Shown: piece after piece, positions 8,637-17,379 of the stretch
How positions within the stretch are numbered: the stretch's first letter is position 1
Layout of the letters: each line of letters opens with the position of its first letter
Source of the DNA: an uncultured Bacilli bacterium
GTDB lineage: Bacteria; Bacillota_I; Bacilli_A; RF39; UBA660
Direction: 5' to 3'
Assembly: GCA_934101575.1 (NCBI GenBank)
Contig: CAKORJ010000001.1
Location: forward strand, 642,637-706,636
DNA: 64,000 nt
The notes under the pieces: generated by a model
Database searches by the model: none
Told to the model about the DNA's origin: nothing
What the model saw: the letters and a program-made list of their open reading frames with translations, nothing else
Program-made: the position numbers and the translations under genes

Positions 8637-11564
8637 TCAGTTTATAAAAGTTATTTTTGCATATCCTGAGCTTGGGTAACCTTTTTGTAAGTCAAAGCTT
8701 CCTCCTTTTGGGTTTGGAATTTGCATTTGTTCTTCTTTTTTTGTTGTCCATGAGTAGCTATTTCCATCTATCATTACTGTGTTTATGAATTTTTTGTTAC
8801 TATAATGGACTGAGCAATTATTATCTGTTGTTCCTGTTGTACATCCTGTTTTTGGTGTTATGTCTGTACTTGAGTTTATTGCTACGCATCCTGTGTGGCC
8901 ACTTATATATGATGAGCCACCTGATGAAGCTCTTGCTGAGCATTTTGCTTCGGCTGGTTGCCATGATCTTGAATAACTACCACCTCCGCCATAGTAGCCT
9001 CCACCTCCACCGGTTGATCCATAGTTTGATGAGGTTACTTCGCCATTTCCTCCTATTCCAAATGATCCAGCTGTACTCCCTTGACTTCCGTATCCAGCTT
9101 TTTCTTGGGTTGCTCCATAAGCAAAATATGTACATGTTGCAGTGTTACAATTTGAATTATCTAGTTTGGTAGTTTCTGATGTTAGTCCTCCGCCATTTGA
9201 ATCTGTTCCTGCTCCGGCGGCAACCATTATTCTACTTGCTAGTGAGGTGCTATTATTCCATGCTCCACTTGTTAATCTTACGTCTGTTGCTCCTCCTCCT
9301 GGATAGTTTTGATAATATTGTGATCCACTTGAACCATAACTTCCTTTGCTTGAGGAACCTCCACCATTATATGTTGCGGAAGTGTTTGTTCTCATTCCCA
9401 TTTCTCCAACATAGAAATATAATTTGTCATTTTCTTCTAAATTTATTTTTCCACTTGTGTATGAACCATATTGGTAGGTTGCAACGTTTGAGTTATTTAC
9501 ATATTTTACACTTGCTCCCCATAGTTCTACTTTATATTTTCCGGTTTTTGGAGCTGTGTACTCTTCTGGTTTGTTTGTATATAAGTACTCTTCCGTATCT
9601 TCTATTAATGATATTCTAGCATGTCCATCTCCGTTTTGTCCTATTCCTTCACTATAAAACTCTTCTTCGCTACTTGAACTTGGCATTTTTTGAATTCCAC
9701 CTTTGGCATTGCTCCAGGTATGTCCTGCTCCATCTATCATTACTGTGTTTGTGAATTTTTTGTTACTATAATGAATTGAGCAATTATTATCCGTTGTTCC
9801 TGTTGAACATCCTGATTTTGGTGTTATATCTTTGTTTGATGTTACTGCTACACAACCTGTATGACCACTTATGTATGATGATCCTCCACCAGATCCTGGT
9901 CCTGAACCTCCTCCATAGTAACCTCCTCCACCTGGGTTATAGTATGTTGTTGAATTTGTTCCTCCATAGCCAAATGATCCTGCTGTACCGTTTGTTCCTT
10001 TTGCACCTCCGGCTGTTTGATTACTTGAGTATATTGGATGAGATGAGTGACTAACTGCATATGATGTTAATCCTCCGGCATGGCCACCTGTTGCAGCACT
10101 TGAGTCCGAATAAGATCCTCCTGCTCCACCTGCTACCATTATTCTACTTGCTAAATCTTGATTTAAATAAGTGTTTGCCATTGATTTACCACTGCTGGAT
10201 TCTTTATATGTTCCACTTTCTGCACTTGTGTATATAGTATCTTTTTCTTTTTTTCCTTCTGTTAATAGTTCTGTTTTTTGATCGTAATATATTCTGCTAT
10301 CTCCAAAGTAATGCCACACTTCTACTTTACTTATTTCATATTCTGCGCCTAGGTCTACTTCTACATAAGGATTTACTCCATTAAGTCCAAAATATTTTGA
10401 AGTTGTTGTATCTCCATCTGTTACTAAGCTTATTGTTGTTCCAGATGTTCCGTAGTGAGGGCCTTCTCCGCTATATGTTACTGATTTTCCTTTAGATATT
10501 ACATTTCCTGAAATGTCATATACTTTTATTTCTACCCAGTGACTTGCTGAGTTGGCATTTGAACCATTTATCGTATTTCTTACATATCTATATTTTTTAC
10601 TTGGCTTGGTATTTTCATCATAGACTCTTACATCTGTTGCTCCGCCACTACCTTGTTTATCTCCTTGTTTACTACAACAGTTAAATGTTTTTTTCATTCC
10701 TCCGACATTAAAATATAACTTTTCTCCGGCTTTTAGATTTATTTCACCAGATGTGTATCCTCCATAAGATGGATTTGATGTTGTATAACTATTAAATGAA
10801 TTATCTCCGCTTGCTCCCCATAATTCTATTTTGTATTTGCCATCTCTTGGTACTATATATTCTTCTGTTTTACCAGTATAGTTTAAGTTTTTTACTACTC
10901 CTGAATCCATACTTTCTGGTCTTTGGCTTGCATACGCTTTTATCTTTAAAAAGGCTTTATTTCCTTCTATTTTACTCATTTCTGATTCTTTTGATTTATC
11001 TAGCCATATTCTAAGTTTATAATTTATTGTTTCATTTTTATATATAATATCACTATCTATTATATTTTTTACTTTTTCCAAGGATATTGGTCCATATTCT
11101 TCGCCATTTATTTCTAGTCCTACTTTTATGTACTTTGTATCTAATACACTACCAGTATAATTGTTTGGCACTTCGTTTACTAATTTCAAATCGTATTTTG
11201 CTGGAACACTTCCTGTATTTGTAACTTTAAATTCATAGGTTTCATCTTGCAACAGGCCATCTTCATCACCCATAATAGATATACTTTTGTTGATGCTTTT
11301 GTAGTTTTCGGTTAGTTTTAGTTCTAGTTGTCCTGTTTTTATTATTTGTTCATTTTGGTCTGTTTGATTTCCTTTTAATAGAGCAAATGATGTTCCTGTT
11401 AGTAAAGATAAGATTCCTATTAGGACTATGGTTAAGCTTATTATATATTTTTTATTTTTAATGAACATCTTTTCAGAGAAAGCATTTGTTTGTGATGATT
11501 CTATTTTTTTGTGACAGTTGTTAGATTTGGTATTTGTTTTTTTGTTTCTTATTCTTTTAATCAT
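8637..11564 (-). CDS. Large glycine-rich surface protein
   Basis: 975 aa. A basic cytoplasmic head (~40 aa) precedes one membrane helix (~41-63). Next comes a camelysin-like domain ending YKLRIWLDKS (to ~210). Two copies of a glycine-rich module follow (~230-660 and ~665-975), each opening with YxxPxxGKYKxELWGAS, carrying GGGGYYGGG and SSYISGHTGCVA runs, and closing with NTVMIDG. A discoidin (F5/8C)-like stretch (~330-440; WVEIKVYD, VEVDLGAEYEISKVEVWHYFG) is inserted in the first module. No LPXTG anchor is seen; the N-terminal helix is the likely anchor. Probably exposed on the cell surface, perhaps binding glycans or host matrix; function not proven. Confidence 0.72.
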   Translation of the reverse strand: MIKRIRNKKTNTKSNNCHKKIESSQTNAFSEKMFIKNKKYIISLTIVLIGILSLLTGTSFALLKGNQTDQNEQIIKTGQLELKLTENYKSINKSISIMGDEDGLLQDETYEFKVTNTGSVPAKYDLKLVNEVPNNYTGSVLDTKYIKVGLEINGEEYGPISLEKVKNIIDSDIIYKNETINYKLRIWLDKSKESEMSKIEGNKAFLKIKAYASQRPESMDSGVVKNLNYTGKTEEYIVPRDGKYKIELWGASGDNSFNSYTTSNPSYGGYTSGEINLKAGEKLYFNVGGMKKTFNCCSKQGDKQGSGGATDVRVYDENTKPSKKYRYVRNTINGSNANSASHWVEIKVYDISGNVISKGKSVTYSGEGPHYGTSGTTISLVTDGDTTTSKYFGLNGVNPYVEVDLGAEYEISKVEVWHYFGDSRIYYDQKTELLTEGKKEKDTIYTSAESGTYKESSSGKSMANTYLNQDLASRIMVAGGAGGSYSDSSAATGGHAGGLTSYAVSHSSHPIYSSNQTAGGAKGTNGTAGSFGYGGTNSTTYYNPGGGGYYGGGSGPGSGGGSSYISGHTGCVAVTSNKDITPKSGCSTGTTDNNCSIHYSNKKFTNTVMIDGAGHTWSNAKGGIQKMPSSSSEEEFYSEGIGQNGDGHARISLIEDTEEYLYTNKPEEYTAPKTGKYKVELWGASVKYVNNSNVATYQYGSYTSGKINLEENDKLYFYVGEMGMRTNTSATYNGGGSSSKGSYGSSGSQYYQNYPGGGATDVRLTSGAWNNSTSLASRIMVAAGAGTDSNGGGLTSETTKLDNSNCNTATCTYFAYGATQEKAGYGSQGSTAGSFGIGGNGEVTSSNYGSTGGGGGYYGGGGSYSRSWQPAEAKCSARASSGGSSYISGHTGCVAINSSTDITPKTGCTTGTTDNNCSVHYSNKKFINTVMIDGNSYSWTTKKEEQMQIPNPKGGSFDLQKGYPSSGYAKITFIN
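8764..8915 (-). repeat. Repeat copy 2 in the glycine-rich surface gene
   Basis: Encodes the SSYISGHTGCVA to NTVMIDG segment of the second module. It is nearly identical at DNA level to the copy 966 bp away, which can support recombination within the gene. Confidence 0.7.
9730..9885 (-). repeat. Repeat copy 1 in the glycine-rich surface gene
   Basis: DNA partner of the repeat at 8764-8915, in the same orientation with a 966-bp offset and a few substitutions. Confidence 0.7.
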
Positions 11565-11589
11565 AACTGTCTTCCTTTCTTTAGCTATT

Positions 11590-11643
11590 TTACATTTTTA
11601 ATAATACATTAAAAGTACTACTTTTTCAAGTAGTACTTATTGT
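11590..11643 (-). terminator. Terminator of asnS plus leader shared with the 32.1-kb surface gene
   Basis: Minus-strand AAGTACTACTT-GAAA-AAGTAGTACTT then TTTTAATG. The next ~25 bases (TTAATGTATTATTAA, then ATGTAAAATA) recur almost unchanged at 32149-32180 upstream of the other surface-protein gene. Confidence 0.7.
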
Positions 11644-11647
11644 TTAA

Positions 11648-13018
11648 TTAAAACTCACAGTTTCCTGGTGTTCTTGGAAATGGTATTACATCTCTTATGT
11701 TGTCTACTCCGGTTAAATATATAAGTAGTCTTTCAAATCCCATTCCGAATCCTGAATGGATACATGTTCCATATTTTCTTAAGTTTATATACCATTCTAA
11801 TCCTTCTTCTTTGATATTTAATTCTTTCATTCTTTCTATTAATTTTGTATAGTCTTCTTCTCTTTGGGATCCTCCCATTAGTTCTCCTGCTCCTGGGACT
11901 TCTAGGTCTACTGCGGCTACTGTTTTACCATCTTTGTTTTGTTTCATATAAAATGCTTTTATGTCTTTTGGCCAATCTGTTATGAATACTGGTCCATTAA
12001 AGTATTCTGTTATATACTTTTCATGCTCTTTTGCGATATCTTGACCATATTCAGGAGTAAATTCAAATTTTTGTTTTGATTCTTTTAGAATTTTTATTAC
12101 TTCTTCATGAGTTATTCTTGTGAATTTACTGTTTACTAGTTTTTTTAATTTTTCTATTAGTCCTTTTTCTATGAATTTATCTAGGAATTCCATTTCATCT
12201 TTAGCATGTTCTAGGATATATTTTACTATGTATTTTAACATATCTTCTTCTATGTTCATAAGTTCTTCTAGATCACAGAATGCTATTTCTGGTTCTATCA
12301 TCCAAAATTCACTTGCATGTGTTTTGGTATTTGAGTTCTCTGCTCTAAATGTTGGGCCAAATGTATATGTTTTTTTGAATGCTGTTGCAAATGTTTCTGC
12401 TTCTAGTTGTCCTGTTACTGTTAACCCTACTTTTTTTCCATAGAAGTCTTTTGTGTAATCTATGTTTTTTGGGTTTATTTTTTCTAGGTCTAATGTTGTT
12501 ACTTGGAACATTTCTCCGGCACCTTCACCATCATTTGCTGTTATAAGTGGTGTATTTGCATATATATAACCTCTTTCTCCAAAGTATGTATGAATTGCTA
12601 GAGCTGCTAAGCTTCTAACTCTAAATACTGCTTGAAACAAGTTTGTTCTTGGCCTTAGGTATGCTTGTTCTCTTAAGAATTCTACAGAATGTCTTTTTGG
12701 CTGCATTGGATAATCTTCTGGGCATTCTCCTAATAAAGTTATTTCCTTTACTTTTATTTCATAAGATTGTTCTTTTCCTTCGGATGATATTACTGTTCCT
12801 GTTACTTTTATGGCACTTCCTACGTGATATTTTTGAATTTCTTCAAAGTCTTTTAACTTGTTGTCATATACTAACTGAATATGTTTAAAACATGTTCCAT
12901 CTGAGAAATCTATGAAACCAAATTCTTTTTGTTTTCTGTGGTTTTTTATCCATCCTTCTATAGTTATTTCTTTTTCTTTGTATTCTTCTATTTTTTCTAA
13001 TAGTTCTTTTAAATCCAT
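11648..13018 (-). CDS. asnS: Asparaginyl-tRNA synthetase
   Basis: Class IIb synthetase charging tRNA-Asn; 456 aa, normal length. The N-terminal OB fold (residues ~5-110, with ITIEGWIKNHRKQKEFGFIDF motif split over two strands) binds the anticodon. The catalytic core has motif 2 (FGPTFRAENSNT) and motif 3 (GFGMGFERLLIYL) at the C-terminus. A longer reading frame starting at 13093 exists, but its first 25 codons are T-box leader; AGGAGG precedes ATG 13016-13018. Controlled by the Asn T-box. Confidence 0.97.
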   Translation of the reverse strand: MDLKELLEKIEEYKEKEITIEGWIKNHRKQKEFGFIDFSDGTCFKHIQLVYDNKLKDFEEIQKYHVGSAIKVTGTVISSEGKEQSYEIKVKEITLLGECPEDYPMQPKRHSVEFLREQAYLRPRTNLFQAVFRVRSLAALAIHTYFGERGYIYANTPLITANDGEGAGEMFQVTTLDLEKINPKNIDYTKDFYGKKVGLTVTGQLEAETFATAFKKTYTFGPTFRAENSNTKTHASEFWMIEPEIAFCDLEELMNIEEDMLKYIVKYILEHAKDEMEFLDKFIEKGLIEKLKKLVNSKFTRITHEEVIKILKESKQKFEFTPEYGQDIAKEHEKYITEYFNGPVFITDWPKDIKAFYMKQNKDGKTVAAVDLEVPGAGELMGGSQREEDYTKLIERMKELNIKEEGLEWYINLRKYGTCIHSGFGMGFERLLIYLTGVDNIRDVIPFPRTPGNCEF

Positions 13019-13029
13019 TTTATTTCCTC

Positions 13030-13254
13030 CTTTAATAAAAAAAATCATGTAAATAAAGGGGCGCTTTTGGCGCGGTACCACTCTTTTTATCATGATTGAT
13101 ATCTTTTTTAATATAACGGTTTTTACCGGCTTTTCCTACTTTTGTTCAGAAAGGCTCTCCATGGTGTTATTCATATAGAACTTATTACTCTTTCTCACCT
13201 ATTAGAGCTCTCTTTAAATAGTTTTCTATATTACTTCTCCATTTCTTCGAGTTA
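13030..13254 (-). promoter_or_regulatory. T-box riboswitch, asparagine specifier
   Basis: Minus strand: stem I with AGAGAGCTC and GGTGAGAAAGAGT, specifier region GAAT-AAC-ACC with Asn codon AAC, conserved CCGTTAT, then AGAGTGGTACCGCG and a GC-rich terminator stem with GCGCC / GGCGC. It directly precedes asnS. Confidence 0.94.
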
Positions 13255-13260
13255 AATATT

Positions 13261-13289
13261 ATTTTATACATATGCTTTTTATTTGTCAA
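13261..13289 (-). promoter_or_regulatory. Sigma-A promoter of the asnS T-box transcript
   Basis: -35 TTGACA (13284-13289), 17-bp spacer, -10 TAAAAT (13261-13266). The start is expected near 13254. Confidence 0.75.
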
Positions 13290-13292
13290 GTA

Positions 13293-14948
13293 TTAGTTTT
13301 TTGGCCAATACATTATTACTACAACTATAACTCCTATTATAGCTATTGATACTAAGATTATTTCTCTAAGTGATAATGGGAATTTCTTTTTTTGTGGTTC
13401 ATAGCTTGTGTCAACTTGTTGTGGTGTGTTCATTTCAACTTGTCCTACACTTGAGATTCCACTATCTATGTTGGTTGGTCTTATACCTCTAATTGAACTA
13501 TTTAAGTCTCTTGTACTACCTATCATACTTGATTTGTTATCTTCAAATGGCTTGTTTTGAGGTGTACTTATTCCACTTGTTACATTATTTATACTGCTTG
13601 ATGTATTATTTTGTGTTTTTGGAGTATTATTCATTGTATTTATAGTACTGTTAATACTTGATGGTCTATTTTGGTTTTGTGTATTATTTATACCATTTAT
13701 GTTACTTGCTGTGTTTATTTGATTTTGTTGTGTTTGGGGCTTATTAATTGGCTCAGGATTATTGTTTATTCCACTTATGTTATTTAATCCTTGTGGTCTT
13801 AATTCTTCTTTTGGTATACTTGTGTTTTCTTGTCTATTCATATTATTTGGAATATTTACTTGGTTTACTGGTTCTTGAGGTTTGTTTTGTGGTTGATTGA
13901 TATTTATTCCATTTATGTTGGTTTGATTTTGTGGTCTTGGCACATTATTTATATTTTGTGGTTCTGGCTTATTTATGCTATTTACATTACTTGGTGTGTT
14001 TATTTGATTAGGTTGTGTTTGTGGTTTATTAATTTGTCCTGGATTATTGTTTATTGCCCCTATGTTATTTAAACCTTGTGGTCTTAATTCTTCTTTTGGT
14101 ATATTTGCGTTTTCTTGTCTATTCATATTATTTGGAATATTTACTTGGTTTACTGGTTCTTGAGGTTTGTTTTGTGGTTGTTGGTTAGTATTTATTCCGT
14201 TTATGTTATTTCGATTTTGTGGCCTTGGCACATTATTTATATTTTGTGGTTCAGGTTTATTTATATTATTTACGTTACTTGGAACATTCATTGGCCCAGG
14301 ATTGTTATTTGCTGGATTCATTTGATTATTTTGCATACCATTATTTATTACATTTGGATTGTTAAATGTTTGTGGCATTTGATTTGGTATATTTTGATTT
14401 TGTTCTGGTCTTGCAAAATTATTCATTACTTGTGGGTTTGGACCTGCTGTGTTTCCAAAGTTATTATTCATATTAGGCATACTATTAGGAACTTGATTTG
14501 GTATATTATTTGGTTGTGCCATGTTTACATTTGGATAATTCATATTATTTTGCGGATTTGGAGCATTATAGTTTGGTACGTTTTGATTTTGACTAAATCC
14601 TGGTATAGATATTACTTCTTTATTTTGCGGTTGTTCTTTTTGCATTGTGTAACCATTTATTCCTGAATGACCTTGTCCTGGCATTTGATTAACTTGTTGC
14701 GGAGCTTGTTCAGTTTGCATACCTTGCATTATTCCTGGTTGTTTTGGAACATTACTCATTCCTTGCATTGCTCCTCTTTCATTTTGTACATTTTGGAATC
14801 CTTGCATCATATCAGGTTTTGCTGGTGCGTTACTTTGTCCTCCTATTAATTGTTCATTTGCTCTGTTTTCCATGTAATTGTTTGGATTGTTATTTATTCC
14901 ATTTGGCCCAAATGCTCCGTTCATATTGTTTGGCATATTATTATTCAT
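13293..14948 (-). CDS. Asn/Gln/Pro-rich low-complexity protein with C-terminal membrane anchor
   Basis: 551 aa. More than 500 residues are dominated by Asn, Gln and Pro with Ile, Met and Val, and no globular domain is visible. Two tandem ~95-residue units (each with NNVPRPQN, NKPQEPVNQVNIPNNM and KEELRPQGLNNI blocks) occupy the middle. The C-terminus is a short basic-flanked helix (~525-546, IILVSIAIIGVIVVVIMYW) ending in PKN, a tail-anchor arrangement that would leave the low-complexity part in the cytoplasm. It could be a scaffold or condensate-forming protein; function unknown. Confidence 0.7.
   Translation of the reverse strand: MNNNMPNNMNGAFGPNGINNNPNNYMENRANEQLIGGQSNAPAKPDMMQGFQNVQNERGAMQGMSNVPKQPGIMQGMQTEQAPQQVNQMPGQGHSGINGYTMQKEQPQNKEVISIPGFSQNQNVPNYNAPNPQNNMNYPNVNMAQPNNIPNQVPNSMPNMNNNFGNTAGPNPQVMNNFARPEQNQNIPNQMPQTFNNPNVINNGMQNNQMNPANNNPGPMNVPSNVNNINKPEPQNINNVPRPQNRNNINGINTNQQPQNKPQEPVNQVNIPNNMNRQENANIPKEELRPQGLNNIGAINNNPGQINKPQTQPNQINTPSNVNSINKPEPQNINNVPRPQNQTNINGININQPQNKPQEPVNQVNIPNNMNRQENTSIPKEELRPQGLNNISGINNNPEPINKPQTQQNQINTASNINGINNTQNQNRPSSINSTINTMNNTPKTQNNTSSSINNVTSGISTPQNKPFEDNKSSMIGSTRDLNSSIRGIRPTNIDSGISSVGQVEMNTPQQVDTSYEPQKKKFPLSLREIILVSIAIIGVIVVVIMYWPKN
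13750..14320 (-). repeat. Two tandem 285-bp coding repeats
   Basis: The block beginning at 13821 on the plus strand reappears at 14106 with only a few base changes: a period of exactly 285 bp (95 codons), in frame, inside the Asn-rich gene. Confidence 0.85.
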
Positions 14949-15052
14949 AGTTCTACCTTCTCTCTAAAATTCCTATTATATTAATATTATATATAAAATT
15001 TATTTGTTTTACAATAATGTTTTTTTCTTTTTGACACTTTTTATAGGTTTGT

Positions 15053-15406
15053 TTACTGTTTTGTTACTTCTTTTGTTATCCATGTCATGATTACTTTTAC
15101 TATATAGTTCTGTTCTTCTTTTGATAATTCTTTATTTTTTTTAATTTTATGCCATTTTTCTAGACAACTTCTACAACAGGTTGCTGTGGCATGCTGGGCT
15201 ATAAATACTGGATGTCCTTTCATAGGAGTTTGTTTGCCATCATTTATTATTTCTTTAGGAGCTAACCTTTTGCTTATAAAGTCATGAGCATGTTTCTCTA
15301 TTTCTCTGTAACCTTTGTTTTTTGAATAAATTATATCTTTTTCTTTTAGGTGAAAACTATTTCTAAATTTTGATTTTTTTAACTCTTCTAATTTTTGTTC
15401 TATCAT
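15053..15406 (-). CDS. DUF4186 family protein
   Basis: 117 aa. The sequence has the DUF4186 pattern: SKFRNSFHL at the start, then HAHDFISKRLAP, a GHPVFIAQHATATCCR motif with paired Cys, and CLEKWHKI. The conserved His and Cys residues suggest metal or nucleic-acid binding, but no function is established. It is 11 bp downstream of the LD-carboxypeptidase gene and probably cotranscribed. Confidence 0.8.
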   Translation of the reverse strand: MIEQKLEELKKSKFRNSFHLKEKDIIYSKNKGYREIEKHAHDFISKRLAPKEIINDGKQTPMKGHPVFIAQHATATCCRSCLEKWHKIKKNKELSKEEQNYIVKVIMTWITKEVTKQ

Positions 15407-15417
15407 TTTATTCCTTC

Positions 15418-16431
15418 TTACTTTAATTCAAAACTTATTTTTCCTTTTCCATCTTTTGATGTTATATGTGCTATTGCTCCATTTATAATTGTTATTCTTG
15501 GGGCAATATGCCCTATGTCAACATCTATTATTATTGGTATTTTTAAATCTTTTAAGGATTCTTTTACTGTTCCTTCAAATGTTTTATTAAATATACTTGT
15601 GTACATACAGTTTCTTCCAAATATTATTAGTTTTGTGTATTTAAAATAACCATTTTCTTTTAGTTTCCATAATAATCTTGTAACATTTTCTGCGGATAGT
15701 GAAAAGTTTTCTAAGTACCAAATTATTCCATCTTGCTTATATTTTTCTATAAATTCTTTGGTTTTATCGTATTTGGTTCCTACTATATCACTAATTACAT
15801 CTAGGCATCCTCCTATTATTCTTCCTTTTGCTTTTACTTCGTTTTCTTTGGTAATTATTTTCCAATTCACTTTTTCTGTTAAGTTATATTCTTCTAATCC
15901 TGTTTCAGTTTTTCTTTTTTCTTTTTCATATTTTGAAAAACTTGTTTGAGTTATATTTTTTCCTTTTAATATATCTATATTATTTAATATGGACTTATGG
16001 GGTTTTTTCATTCCAAATGCTTTGTAATTATTACTATAAATTGTTGCTATGTCTAAGTTTGTTGTTATTGTATATGTAAGCCATGTAGGATCTGAGTATC
16101 CTTGAAACCATTTTGGGTTTTCTTTTATTACTTTATAGTTTAGAAATGGGATCATTTCCATTAAAAATTCTCCGCCAGATGCGGATAGTATTAGATCTAT
16201 GTCTTTGTTTTTGAATAATTCTTCTAGTTGTTTGGCTCTTTCTTTTGGTGATGAACTGCGATTGTTTTTACTTGTTCTTACATTTTTTGTTTCTTCGACT
16301 GTGAAGCCTTCTTTTTCTAAATTTTTTATTGCATTATTTATTCTAATTATATCTGTTTCTTTAGTTATTCCATCAGATGGGGCAGTTACTCCTATTTTAC
16401 TTTTATTTGTTAAAAACTTTGGGTATATCAT
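15418..16431 (-). CDS. LD-carboxypeptidase family S66 (LdcA/MccF-like)
   Basis: 337 aa, normal for S66. These serine peptidases cut the L,D bond of muropeptide tetrapeptides (LdcA) or detoxify microcin C-like nucleotides (MccF). Start IGVTAPSDG, nucleophile in FQGYSDPTWLTY near residue 120, the Glu of the triad in WYLENFSLS near 240, and the His in IDVDIGHIAPR near 308. No signal peptide, so cytoplasmic. Upstream is an unknown gene, 9 bp apart. The choice between cell-wall recycling and MccF-type immunity cannot be made from sequence alone. Confidence 0.88.
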   Translation of the reverse strand: MIYPKFLTNKSKIGVTAPSDGITKETDIIRINNAIKNLEKEGFTVEETKNVRTSKNNRSSSPKERAKQLEELFKNKDIDLILSASGGEFLMEMIPFLNYKVIKENPKWFQGYSDPTWLTYTITTNLDIATIYSNNYKAFGMKKPHKSILNNIDILKGKNITQTSFSKYEKEKRKTETGLEEYNLTEKVNWKIITKENEVKAKGRIIGGCLDVISDIVGTKYDKTKEFIEKYKQDGIIWYLENFSLSAENVTRLLWKLKENGYFKYTKLIIFGRNCMYTSIFNKTFEGTVKESLKDLKIPIIIDVDIGHIAPRITIINGAIAHITSKDGKGKISFELK

Positions 16432-16440
16432 AGTTCCTCC

Positions 16441-17280
16441 TTAGTATATTACTTTTCCCTCTAAATTGCATATATAACAATTTGGTAACTTTTGTTTTAT
16501 ATATTTTATTTTATCTTGATCTTTTTCTATTTTTCTTCCTATTAATACTCCCTCTACTAAGGTGTTTGGAATCCCAAACATTATTGCACTTTCTCTATCT
16601 GTTGTAGTTTCATTTCTGTTTAATCTTTCTTCTAAGAATTTTTCATAATACCTATAGTCTAGAAATGGTTTTAATGTTTCGTTATCTAGATTTATGTTCC
16701 AAACATCCGCTTCTTGTAACTCTTTTGCATACTTACTTGTCATATTTAAAATAAAAGCTATTTGAACTTTATCTGATACTAGACTTGGGATAAATCTTAC
16801 TTCCTTAGTTTGTTCTGCAGTGTAAGACCATACTTCTTTATCATTGTTTAGTGTTTCTGTTATTTCATCAAATTTATGATATGGTGCTAATAGATATTTC
16901 TTTGTGGCAGTGGGACCTCTTCCTATGTTATATGTTATGGTATTACCACTATAAAGATTTATATATTCTTTTAATGAGCATTTTTCCTTTATTTTCCAAA
17001 ATCCTACACTATTATTTATTTTATTTTCTTTTGGACTTTCTGTAAAATCTACGGAAATAAAACCATTTTCTATGACAAAGTCAAAGTTATCAATATCCCC
17101 GGGTATTCCATGTATAAAAGTTCCTTCTTCTAATATTACATCATCATTTATTTTATATTTTTCTTTGTTTATATTTTTTGTTTTTTTAAAGAATAGTTCT
17201 ATTTGATTTAATATAATTTCTTTTGCTTTACCTGTAAATCTTTTATTTACATCTTCTATATATTTATCTTTTTTATTCAT
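16441..17280 (-). CDS. Conserved hypothetical protein, cytoplasmic
   Basis: 279 aa, family not recognised. No signal peptide or membrane helix. Features seen: EGTFIHGIPGDIDNFDF near residue 52, NGFISVDF near 72, GRGPTATKKYLLAPYHKF near 120, and a C-terminal MFGIPNTLVEGVLIGRK near 240. The HGI and GFISVDF elements are loosely reminiscent of ADP-ribosyltransferase-type folds, but this is weak. It precedes the LD-carboxypeptidase gene with a 9-bp gap, so the two are likely one operon. Confidence 0.5.
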   Translation of the reverse strand: MNKKDKYIEDVNKRFTGKAKEIILNQIELFFKKTKNINKEKYKINDDVILEEGTFIHGIPGDIDNFDFVIENGFISVDFTESPKENKINNSVGFWKIKEKCSLKEYINLYSGNTITYNIGRGPTATKKYLLAPYHKFDEITETLNNDKEVWSYTAEQTKEVRFIPSLVSDKVQIAFILNMTSKYAKELQEADVWNINLDNETLKPFLDYRYYEKFLEERLNRNETTTDRESAIMFGIPNTLVEGVLIGRKIEKDQDKIKYIKQKLPNCYICNLEGKVIY

Positions 17281-17379
17281 GTTTTTAGCTCTCCTTTTTT
17301 TATTATAAGTATATCATGTATTGACTTGTTTTGCATGATTTCTTTACTTTATGTTAAAATACTTTTAGGAGGTTTTATT

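Noticed and set aside
8828..10054. Long open frames on the plus strand opposite the glycine-rich gene
   Set aside because: They are Leu-rich antisense shadows of a biased coding sequence, without ribosome sites.
13019..13093. N-terminal extension of AsnRS starting at 13093
   Set aside because: It is translation of the T-box antiterminator region; AGGAGG marks ATG 13016-13018, and AsnRS proteins start with the MDLKELL-type helix there.
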